A DNA stretch of 54,282 nucleotides, taken from assembly GCA_033819885.1 (NCBI GenBank), contig JAQYUZ010000068.1:1-54282 (forward strand), in the 5' to 3' direction. The notes under the pieces were generated by a model. That model saw only the letters and a list, made by a program, of their open reading frames with translations, had not been told where the DNA came from and searched no databases. Below, piece after piece: positions 34,148 through 44,135 of the stretch (the stretch's first letter is position 1; every line of letters begins with the position of its first letter). The position numbers and the translations under genes are program-made. The stretch comes from Microbotryomycetes sp. JL201 (taxonomy: Eukaryota > Basidiomycota > Microbotryomycetes).

Positions 34148-34805
34148 ATGTCCGCGGCACGGCTGATCAAAAGCAGTGGACGCGTGCATGCGAGGCAACT
34201 CGTGCCTCGGCCAAGATGCTTCAGTGCGGCGCACGTGCGGCTCAGCCAGCAGAAGCAGGACGACGATTTGACGCACCCGGCGCTCGTGCGAGATCCGCCG
34301 GCAAGCAATCCATCGTCGGCGACAGACCCATGGACGCTCAAACCACCACCGATGCCAGATCTCCTCGTGTCTGATCCGCCACCAACAATGGATCAGCTGT
34401 TGGCGAGTAGCCACCCGGAAGGCAGGGACCTTGAAGAACCCGAGATCTTGCGCAAACGTCTCGTGTACGAGAGCCGCAAACGTGGTATTCTCGAAATGGA
34501 CCTGATCTTGAGCACGTTCGCCAAGGATAGGCTTGGAGACATGACGGAGCGGCAACTGCGAGAGTACGACAGAGTGGGTTGCCTCTGGCCACGGCAGCTG
34601 TATGACACGCAAGCTGACTCGATTATGTGGCCTGATGTCGCAGTTCTTGACTCTACCAGACTGGTCAATCTACTACTTCGTCACGGGCAAAGCACCAGCG
34701 CCAGAGCCGTGGAAATCATCGTGGATCCTGAACGAACTCCTCAACCACTCTGCCAACAGAGGCAGGACAGTGCGCAGAATGCCTGACCTACCCAACAGGC
34801 AATAG
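34148..34805 (+). CDS. SDH5: Succinate dehydrogenase assembly factor 2 (Sdh5/SDHAF2)
   Basis: Small mitochondrial-matrix protein needed to attach FAD to Sdh1. The N terminus [18 protein letters not shown] is a basic presequence. The family core is intact: [39 protein letters not shown], then, after an intron with a GTGGGT donor, [20 protein letters not shown] and a C-terminal helix with [10 protein letters not shown]. Two further upstream in-frame codons could extend the N terminus to 34049, but that would overlap JAC1 coding sequence and spoil the presequence. Confidence 0.93.
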
Positions 34806-34969
34806 CTGCGCACTCGTGCCTCCCAGTAGAATACAGCGCAAACCGCCACGGTTGGACTTCAGTCATTTTGCCACCCAAATTACTCACTCTCAATTCGTAC
34901 AAGCATCGCAATTGAAATTGTAACCGTCGTTATCATATCTACACGAGCACAGAATTCATCCGCGCGATG

Positions 34970-35752
34970 TCATCGCTTCAATCTCCGCCACCAGCCACTG
35001 CCCTGCTCTGCATCGTCGCTCTCATCCTCTTCCTCGTCCGCCTCCCAGTCCACATCGTCGTCATCCTCGTCTCGCTCGTCTTCGTCCTCGATGTGTGCAT
35101 GTCCGGGACCTTTGTCCCAGTCCTTGTCTTCTAGAGCGTCTAGACCCTCGGCCGCGCTGCTCGAGCTACCGTGTCCAGCATGGTCGTTTCGAGCTGTCGG
35201 CCTCTCGCCATCTTTCCCTCTCCTCGTCACTTTGACCATCTCGTCACCCGTTTCAAACAAGCCACCACTTCTGCCTTCTGCTGGCGGCGCTGCTGCTGCT
35301 GCTGCATCCATCGCAACAGGGTCCGAAGCTGCATCCGCAGTGATTGGTACAAACTTGGCCATCATCATCATCTTGACGGCAGCAGCCTCGTGCGAACCAT
35401 GTTGTGGCGCTCGTGCTTGCAACACTTTGTCTGCTGCGATTAGTGGCGGCGATTGACCGAACGCTGATTCGTCTTGGCCCTCGTTCCCGTCTTTTTCCGT
35501 TTGTTTGACGATTTCTGGTGCAAGAGTCTGAGATGACGACAAAGACGACGACGACGCATTTGTGTTTGTTGCCGCAGCCAGAGATCCCGCGAGTGCTGCG
35601 GTTGGACGATCGTAGCTGGCCAGCTGCATGACTGACGACGCGTCGCCTGCTGCCTGTGCGCCTCCGGACAGCGCGATTCCGACGGCAAGAAGGACCGTCA
35701 TTGACGTGTGCCACTTGATAGGCGCCTGCGCGCGTCGTCGTTGTCGAGTCAT
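34970..35752 (-). CDS. Hypothetical acidic protein with signal-like N terminus
   Basis: I do not recognise a family. From the chosen Met the order is: a basic start MTRQRRRAQAPIKWHTS, a hydrophobic segment MTVLLAVGIALSGGAQAA that fits a signal peptide cleaved near AQA or a single membrane anchor, a Ser/Thr/Asn-rich low-complexity stretch, a poly-Ala run (MDAAAAAAPP), a short segment FETGDEMVKVTRRGKDGERP, and a long run of Asp/Glu (EDEDERDEDDDDVDWEADEE). It ends GSGWWRRLKR. The frame stays open upstream to 36070, so a longer form is possible, but the extra part lacks conserved character. Probably secretory-pathway; function unknown. Confidence 0.6.
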   Translation of the reverse strand: MTRQRRRAQAPIKWHTSMTVLLAVGIALSGGAQAAGDASSVMQLASYDRPTAALAGSLAAATNTNASSSSLSSSQTLAPEIVKQTEKDGNEGQDESAFGQSPPLIAADKVLQARAPQHGSHEAAAVKMMMMAKFVPITADAASDPVAMDAAAAAAPPAEGRSGGLFETGDEMVKVTRRGKDGERPTARNDHAGHGSSSSAAEGLDALEDKDWDKGPGHAHIEDEDERDEDDDDVDWEADEEEDESDDAEQGSGWWRRLKR

Positions 35753-36142
35753 TCGAACGCTCCCGAGTCTGCCGCCGCAGTTGTCTGAAAGGCGAAGAGT
35801 GCAGTATGTGCAAAGTTCAAGGTGTTGCTCTATCGGATGAGTCGACGGATCGTCTTCGCCAAAGACAGGTGTGCTCAGTGAGGTCGCGTGATGAGTGGAA
35901 ACTGCTTCGGTTCCAAACCGGACGCGCGCCAAGACTTTCGTACGCGACCGCGACTGATTTCGTAAACCAATCCAGCTCAATCGAACCGCTCGTCGCTTCT
36001 GGGAAGGAAGTCGCGCAACAAGGACTTTGCACATCATGTAACGTCTACATATTTTTAGCCTGGACCCCAAAGAGGCTGTGAGCCACGAGCCAGTCCGGAT
36101 TTACGCTTGCGGTGTCGTCGGCATGTGCGCGATTGAACACGT
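35753..36142. other. Upstream of the acidic protein gene
   Basis: 390 bp between two minus-strand genes. The minus-strand frame of the acidic protein remains open through most of it (to 36070), with many Arg residues and no motif. It is probably promoter and 5' untranslated sequence, with a small chance of extra N-terminal exon sequence. Confidence 0.35.
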
Positions 36143-37251
36143 CTATGCAAACTCAAAGCCGAAATTTTCCTTCAGTACCGCTTTGACGGCTCGAACGTTC
36201 ATGTCGACCCATTGCACATCGCGCTGATCCCGCAACCGTGCCTCATCGCCAGGGTCCGCTTGACCTCCCGTCCTCGATAGCTTTGCCACCCGCTTTGGCG
36301 TTCCATTCGATGACGGCTCGGCTGTTTTCTCGCTGAAAGACAGCGTCAGACGCTCTCCAGTATGTTGTAACTGCGTCACGACAAAGAAATTGACAAAGGT
36401 CGCTCCGGGAAAGGTCGAATTGTAGTGATTGTACACAACAAAATCGTTGTATGACACCGTTGAATGGACAAAGGCATACACAGGTGACCAATAAGGTGGT
36501 CGAGGTGTGCCTTTGGCGTCTCCTCGTGGATACTCGAGATGGGACAGAATCCAAGCTGGCTGAGGATCCGCGACGGGCCACGCGACTTGGATTGGCAGTC
36601 TGTCGTGTCTGTCTAGTCTGAAGCGTTCATGTTTGGGAAAAGATGTCTGCTCAGATCCGTGCTGAAAAGGGATACTGAAAACGTGCCACGAATAAGTTAC
36701 GCAGACAACGATTCGGATCCTCTTCGAAAAACGCACGGATAGAGCGATTGAGCAGAGCCAAATCCGACATCGACGAAATACCGTTGATCTGATCCTTCCC
36801 AATCGACAATGGCGCATTGATGCGATGTAGCGTGCCAGTCCCAGCCCTTGTCCAGCGGGTCTTCACCAAGATATTTGTACACCCGAGCCGCCATTTCGCT
36901 GACGCGGAAGCCAAAATACCGAAGCAGAAGCGCAAATGTGCTATTGAGCGAGAAGCAGTAACCGCCTCTTTTTCGCATGACAATCGTCTCGAAAGCATCG
37001 CGGCCGAGCGTGACGCCAGGTCCTTGTCCGAGGTTGATTCTGGCATCATCGTCATCAAGGTCCGGAATATGGACTGCTGTTGTCTCAAATGGCACATTAA
37101 AAATATGTTGTGACTGGAGCCGAGTGAGCAGCTCGAGCGAGGGTTCACAGTCGACGACCGCGGCTGGCACTCGGATCCGTTCGAGGTAGCGTACTGCGTC
37201 TGCTCGAGAAAGACGACCGCAAGAATCGAATGTCGGCCATTCGGACGTCAT
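36143..37251 (-). CDS. NAT1: Arylamine N-acetyltransferase
   Basis: Acetyl-CoA-dependent enzyme acting on arylamines and, in some fungi, on plant-derived or malonyl substrates. The Cys-His-Asp triad is visible: RGGYCFSLNSTFALLLRYFG carries the active-site Cys, ATSHQCAIVDW the His, and RYFVDVGFGSAQSLYP the Asp. Other family parts are the N-terminal LSRADAVRYLERIRV, HIFNVPFETTAVHI and the C-terminal beta-rich domain with HLEYPRGDAKGTPRPPYWSP, VYNHYNSTFPG and LSRTGGQADPGDEARLRDQR. One intron separates the exon ending ARIRYPFFPFQ-like sequence from the first. Start chosen at MTSEWPTFDSCG; an in-frame Met 14 codons upstream is possible. Confidence 0.9.
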
Positions 37252-37737
37252 CTTCTCGGGCGCAACAGTCGTGGTGCATTCACAAGAGAGCAAGGAACGA
37301 GCTGTCGAACGTACGGCCGAATCCCCCGGTCCGCAGCACTGACTGAGACATATAACGGCGCCAAGTGCACGCGAGCACCATCCTCCACTTGCACGGGCTG
37401 TTCGTCAACAGAAATGAGGCGCGTCTCAAAAACCTGCGACGTCTGTATGACGCGATTTGTTTCAAAGAAATCAGTCGCAATCTCGCGGTACACTTGGTCA
37501 ACCTGCCGCTTCGAACGGTGCAAGACGCAAAGTTGAACACATTTCTGTTCATGTCCTGACACGGAACGGCCGCAGCATTACAACTGACTGGCGCGAGGGC
37601 TTTGCGGGGTTCTTATCGTAGTCAAGGCAAAATGTGCGCAGGGTGGCAACAATGGTAATCCAATTAATAAGACAGCAAGGGGAAAGGCGAAAGGGAGCAG
37701 TGTCCTATGGACTATAAACAGCCAACTATGTAGCGAT
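37252..37737. other. Upstream of the NAT gene, with a coding-looking open frame
   Basis: 486 bp. A minus-strand frame from 37562 to 37248 encodes 104 residues of balanced composition (YREIATDFFETNRVIQTSQV, VHLAPLYVSVSAADRG), and its stop overlaps the NAT start as ATGA. I recognise no family. It may be a small gene, an unrecognised upstream exon, or chance. The 200 bp nearest H2B hold its 3' end. Confidence 0.35.
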
Positions 37738-38281
37738 TTACTTGCCGGCCGAGAACTTGGTGACGGCCTTGGTGCCCTCGGAGATGGCGTGCTTGGACAA
37801 CTCGCCGGGGAGGATGAGGCGAACAGACGTCTGAATCTCGCGCGACGAGATGGTCGACTTTTTGTTATACGATGCGAGCTTGGATGCCTCGGACGCGATG
37901 CGCTCGAAGATATCGTTGACGAACGAGTTCAAGATGAGCATGGCCTTGTTCGAGATACCAGTGTCGGGGTGGACCTGCTTGAGGACCTTGCTGTAGACGG
38001 GTGCAGGGCCGTGACGTGGTCAGTGACATGCTTTGAAACCAAACGCGTCGAGGCGCGCGGGCGCGTGATGGATCAAGTGTGGGGAACGCGACTGACTAGA
38101 TGTAGGACGAGTACGTCTCCTTGCGGACCTTGCGCTTGCGCTTCTTGTCGGCATCGCCAGAGGCAGGGGCCTTCTTGACGGCCTTCTTGGCAGGGGCCTT
38201 GCCAGCAGGTGCCTTTGAGGCGGGGGCTTTGCCTGCAGTCGACGCGGGCTTCTTCTCAGCGGGGGCTGCCTTGGGTGCCAT
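37738..38281 (-). CDS. HTB1: Histone H2B
   Basis: Core nucleosome histone. Lys/Ala/Pro-rich tail [20 protein letters not shown], then [20 protein letters not shown]. After one intron (GTGAGT-type region near 38000-38100) comes [60 protein letters not shown] and [20 protein letters not shown]. The C-terminal Lys of the AVTKF segment is the ubiquitination site known from yeast. The gene is paired head to head with H2A. Confidence 0.97.
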
Positions 38282-39124
<843 letters not shown>

Positions 39125-39513
39125 GCGCCTTTGCTCTGGACGTCGTGCAGCTCTCCAAGCATTCTCACACCCCTTCGCTTTTCAATCCTGGAGCTTTGTT
39201 CGGTTGCCCCTTCGGCGCGGGCGCTCCACATTTTTTGTTCCAAGTACCTTTACTAGCCTTTCTGTTGTGTTGTTATGCCAGCACCCGATGCTTTCCAAAC
39301 CAATCCTGCTCTTGATGCTTGTTTGGACGCTTGGCGTCGGTCACAGCGCGTGTGTGTAAACATTTCGCCTGGCCGGATTTCAGTGCTTGTACAGGCAAAT
39401 TTGGGTTTATGCATCGTTATAGCGCGCAAATTTCTTTCGCGATCTGAGGTATAATGTGAACGCTTTCTTTCGTAGCTTCGCCGCACGCGCTTTTGGGCGA
39501 TCGTCCGGCGTCA
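39125..39513. other. Between H2A and the first arrestin gene
   Basis: 389 bp holding the H2A 3' region and the promoter of the arrestin gene. Short open frames are not convincing. A fungal histone is expected to use ordinary polyadenylation; no metazoan-type histone stem-loop was seen. Confidence 0.4.
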
Positions 39514-41661
39514 ATGTCCAATAGCGCGTCGCCGGTCAACGAGAAGCCGCCGAGTGGGTTTTGGGGTCGACCAGGTTCCAGCAGTCGCAGTAGCAGCCAA
39601 GTGAGGCAGTCGTCGACCGGCAGTCTTTGGAGTGGACTCGGCCTCGCACAGCCGTCACTCAAGGTCAATCTAGCCGGCAATCCTCGGTTACGACAAGTCA
39701 GACTGACTGGAGAGAAACACTTGCTGCAGGTCAACTTTTCAGAGGAAGTCTTGTACCTGTTCCCAAAGCCGAATGCGCCAACTTATGATCCATACCTCGA
39801 GGGCACGTAAGTCAGACAATGGACAGAGCAGCAAACAGCTCAAGGAGGCTCAAAGCATCTCTGACTTGGCTTTCACCGACGCACAGCGTGACCTTGTACC
39901 TGCCCAAGGCTCGAGCGCTTCGGAATTTGACCGTCAAACTGATTGGCCGGGTCGACTTGGGATGGATCAACAAGCCCTATGAAGCATTCGTTGTGCTCGA
40001 AAAGGTGAGCAGAGTGCCTCAATTTTGGTGCTCCTCGGCTGCTCGTGCAAGCGCTCTGTTCGTGCCAACCCAGTGGCCCCGCTTCACAGACGATTGAACT
40101 CGTGCCAGACGACAAAGACATACATCTAGAAAAAGGAGAACACATTTTCGCATTTTCATTCCTCGTCCCGTCCAACTCTGGTGGGTACAGGCTTGCTTTC
40201 GTTGCCACTCGACCGAGAAGTAATGCAGCGTTACGCTTACAGCACCGTACGAGCGATGTCAATATGGAAGAACAAGGCACTTTGTATCTGCGCGAGCGAC
40301 TGGTCTTGGTAATCTCGGCGGAGATGTCAGCAGTCCAGAGCGAGAACTGTTTCTGGTCGTCAACGTGAGACGTTCTTTACCATTGACGCGCTGCAGTCGA
40401 CTGACCGCGTTCGAGTCTAGCCCGGCGCCATATCGGATCGTTCAGAGCCCCCACCTCCGCTCCAGTACAAAATGGAAGGCCACGATGAAGCTCTGGGTGT
40501 AAGCCACTCACCAAAACAGCCAGTTGACAGCAAGGCAAATGACGAATTTCTGTCCTATTGGGTACAGTTATGGACTGCGGCGCTACAAAGCCAGCACATC
40601 ATGGTAAGTCGCATCGAGTGGTTGGCGCGAACCGGCTTGACAGCTGAAATGACACGCTTCAAAGGTCGGTGGATTGTTGCAGCTGCGGTTACATCTTGCA
40701 TCTCCCCCTTCCGACCTAGCAATACATTCCGTGAGAGTCAAAGTGACGCAACACGCCGTCATTAGGACGCCGCCGAATCACAAACCGGCATATACGGAAA
40801 CGCCACCTCCGGAACACCGCACTGTCTGCTTACTTGATCTTCAACACCCTCCAAACATGGGACAAATTCTTGAAGCTGCTTCCGGGAGCCGGTCTGGTAC
40901 GCAAACGCCGCGGCATGGGCCAATGGCCGTTCTCACGCCCGGCGAGAGTTGGAAGATTTCTCATGTGGTCCGTTTCTTGAACGACAATACTGTACGGGCT
41001 TCTACGCAACCTGGCACCGACACTTGCATCCAATTACGACACGACATTTCGATAGAGATAGTCTACCAGCGGCTCGAATTGGAAGGCCAAGATGGACGGT
41101 CTTCATCCAGGTCAATGGACAGAAAAGGAAAAGCGAAAGAGCATGAACGCAAGATGTTTATCATTTCGAAGCCACTCGAAATCTGGTCTGTAAGTTGATC
41201 GCACTGCCTTTGACCGGGACAAGGTTGCGATGCAGATGTTCACGTTCGAAGCTTGGTCAAATACTGAGGCTCTCTTCGTGCGCTCGCAGTGTTGTTGCTG
41301 GCTTGATTCGTTGACATTGCCGCCATACGAGGAAAAGGACCCACTTCCCGAGCGACCGGAAGGCGAAGTGCCGTGCATGTGTGGCTTTCCGCTCTCATTG
41401 TAAGTCGCTCTTATCGGGATTCCTCCCGAGATGAGGCACTCGATGTCGACAAATCTGTATGAATCTAACGATTCTTTCTTTCGCCCCCCCCCCCCCTCGC
41501 CTACGTTGCGCGGCGATTGCAGGATTGTCAAACATCATGGCGCGATGTTGATGCACGACGATGAGGATCAGCAGACAGTCAACTATGCGCACGTGCCCAA
41601 GCCCACTCGTGTTGAGCAGCAGCAACAAGAGCAGCGTGGCCGGCCATCGACGCGGCAATAA
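39514..41661 (+). CDS. Alpha-arrestin (ART-like) A
   Basis: Arrestin-fold adaptor that in fungi brings Nedd4/Rsp5 ubiquitin ligases to membrane transporters. Seen: SLKVNLAGNPRLRQVRLTGE, HLLQVNFSEEVLYLFPKP, VTLYLPKARALRNLTVKLIG, DLGWINKPYEAFVVLEK, ELVPDDKDIHLEKGEHIFAF and SFLVPSN (arrestin N domain). The C-domain parts follow: LQLRLHLASPPSDLAIHSVR, PGESWKISHVVRF and LRHDISIEIVYQRL. A C-terminal cluster CCCWLDSLTLPPYEEKDP carries an LPxY ligase-binding motif and is followed by CMCGFPLSL and VKHHGAMLMHDD. Six or more introns; the last contains a C13 run as part of its pyrimidine tract. It is paralogous to the next gene. The tail is Gln-rich. Confidence 0.87.
41484..41496 (+). repeat. C13 homopolymer in the last intron of arrestin A
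   Basis: Thirteen C between a T-rich stretch and the GATTGCAG acceptor; probably part of the pyrimidine tract. Confidence 0.9.
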
Positions 41662-41855
41662 TCACTAAGGGCAAACACAAGTCGAAATAATTCAAGGGTT
41701 TGCGCGAGCGCACGGCATGCATTTGTTTTGGGCAACGAGAGAGGATCATGATGTTGTAAGATTACTGTCACAGCTTTGCACGTGTCGATCCTTGCTGCGG
41801 AGCAGTGGCGGGCCGCGCCGTGCTCGTTTTTTTGGTTGCGCTCGTGACGTGCGCC

Positions 41856-43962
41856 ATGTCGCGCCAGCCGTTCGGGCGGCCCGCAGGCTCGCGCACGTCT
41901 CCGCCTCTGCATACAGGCGCGCAGCGTGCGAGCGGTGGTGTGCAGCGGGTGCACGACGGCAGTGAGCAGCAGCAGGCGAGCGCGTCGATCAACGGCCAGA
42001 AGCGCACCGGCGCAGCACCGTTCCTCAACCTCGTCGGCCTCTCACAGCCCCACTTGGATGTCAGTCGTCTAGTTGAGCGGTCTTCTTGCTCTGTCCCCGG
42101 CTGACGTCGCTCGGGCGACGTGCAGATCAAGCTGGACGAAGGCGTGCTGTTCTTGCATCCCGCGCCACCAGACCAGCCGGCGCAGGACCCGATAGTCCAG
42201 GGCACGTGAGTGATCAGACTGTACATGCACAGCGTGGCCCTCCCTCCCATTTCTGACACGAGTTGCCGCCGCAGCGTCACCTTGCGCCTCTCAAAGAAGC
42301 GCACTCTGAACCACCTCACCGTCAGGCTCGTCGGAAGGCAAGACGTCAGCTGGGGAGAGGCAAGACCATACGAGACGCACACCACACTCGACAAGGAAGT
42401 GTCGCTGTTTGGCACCGGCAAGCACGACGTCGAGCTCGACAAGGGCGAGCACCGCTTCGCGTTCTCAATCATTGTCCCGTCCTCGACGGCATGCTGCGAG
42501 AGATGCACCTATGGTCGCACGCGCCACTCTGTATACGCTAAAGCAAAAGGACTCGGACAGCTCGGCACAGACGTCTTGAGCGCCGAGCGACCAGTGTTTC
42601 TAATCGCAAACGTAAGTCTCGGGACAACACGCCACCGCACACCTACTGAACCAAAAGAGTCTAATTACATTAGCCCGGAGGTGCCGGCCTCAGCTCTCCA
42701 CCACCTTCACTGGACTACCGCTTCGAAGGAATATTGCAGGACATTGGCGTGAGTGAATGCGCATCGAGGTCCTCTCTAGCGAGGCAGCTGACGTCCAGGC
42801 GAATGTGCAGCCATATACGATGGCGCTGCAGTCTCAGGTGAGCAATCCAACTTTCTAATCGTCATATGACATCGCACTCAGAAGGGAGGATTACAGCACG
42901 TCATGGTCAGCGGTCTGCTGCTCTTCCGATTCAACCTAGTGTCGCCGCCGGTTCATGTGGCGATATATGCCATCAAGGTCAAACTTCACCAATACTTTGC
43001 GCTGCATTCGCCCTCGGACCCCTCGCGCGTCGCGCATCCTCCCCCAGAAACACGAACAGTCATCCTGCTCGATCACGTCAACGAAGCGAATTACGGCGCA
43101 GTCGAAGACAGAGGCTCGGCAGAGAGATCCACACCGGCCTTGTCGAAATCAAGCATTCTGCGTCATGTGCGGCCAGGTGAAGAGTACATGGTTCACCATC
43201 TAGGACGATTGCCAGATGACATCGCGCTCCGACCATCCACGCAAGAGTGGTCAGAGACTTGCATCCGAGTCAGGCATGAAGTCTCTATGGAAGTCACGTA
43301 TCGAGTCATGAGCGCCGAAGAAGCCGCGACGGGCGTGCTTCGTGCACCAGAGAAAAGCGGCAAGGGTAAAGACAAGGAACGAATCCCGGATCGCAAAAAG
43401 CTCGTCGTGTCAAAGCCTATAGAGATCTTTTCGGTGAGTTGCGTGCATCGTTCCTCTCCGTGCCACGAAATCTCATGAGGCATCTCGGGATGCAGTGCTG
43501 TTGTTTTGTAGACTCGCTGGCTCTGCCTGCATATGCAGTCGTGGATCCCATCAACGAAAACGACAGGGCTCCTCTGTGCTTGTGCGAGTTTAGCATGGGA
43601 GAGTAAGTGGCAGCTGATCCTGTCATTGAACTCTAGCTTACCTAAACTTCCTCAGCGTCATTAAATACCATGGTCAAGAGCTGCTGCGCGAGGAAGGCGA
43701 ACCTGGCTTGACTTATGCGGCCATCCCGAAATCTCCAAGGTCTGGGTCGGCCTCGCCCGTCGAGTCTCGGGCACCATCTCGACCTCGATTCGGTGGTTTC
43801 TTTCGTACAGAATCAAGCGACCGCCTGTCGCCACTCGGTTCGCCTACGACTCCGTCAGCTCGCACGCCAGCAGGTCTCTTGTCGCCACCCGTCCAGTCTC
43901 CAGAAGGTTTCGCGCCTCGTCACGATTACTTTTCAACGAATCATCATTCGCAATCAAGGTAA
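41856..43962 (+). CDS. Alpha-arrestin (ART-like) B
   Basis: Tandem paralogue of the previous gene, with the same order of parts: FLNLVGLSQPHLD, IKLDEGVLFLHPAPP, VTLRLSKKRTLNHLTVRLVG, VSWGEARPYETHTTLDKE, DVELDKGEHRFAFSIIVPSS, then LLLFRFNLVSPPVHVAIYAI, VRPGEEYMVHHLGRLPDD and VRHEVSMEVTYRVMSA. The C-terminal cluster is CCCFVDSLALPAYAVVDP with an LPxY motif, then LCLCEFSMG and VIKYHGQELLREEG. Unlike copy A it ends in a Ser/Pro-rich tail of about 80 residues. The chosen Met is at MSRQPFGRPAGS; an upstream open stretch starts only at a GTG. About 195 bp separate it from copy A. Confidence 0.87.
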
Positions 43963-44008
43963 ATTTGCAGCATATCATATCACGCTCGCATCACTTTGGC
44001 TCTTTTTA

Positions 44009-44019
44009 GGGGGGGGGGG
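44009..44019 (+). repeat. G11 homopolymer downstream of arrestin B
   Basis: Eleven G followed within 30 bp by a T run (44041-44049), in the convergent spacer between arrestin B and the TPR/F-box gene. Confidence 0.9.
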
Positions 44020-44135
44020 CGGTGGAAATCATCGAAGACCTTTTTTTTTGCTTGTACGATCAATTGCAATGATACCCTCACGACTCTGTGCGGTGTGGAT
44101 TTATTAATTACTTTGCAGACTAGCGGGCAAGCGGT

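Noticed and set aside
35253-35813. 186-codon frame overlapping the acidic protein gene in another minus-strand frame
   Set aside because: Composed of Arg/Ser/Thr runs from the trinucleotide-rich sequence; the other frame has a signal-like segment and natural C terminus.
41805-41860. A signal-peptide-like start AGRAVLVFLVALVTCA upstream of arrestin B
   Set aside because: Its first codon is GTG, arrestins are cytosolic, and the natural ATG follows at 41856.
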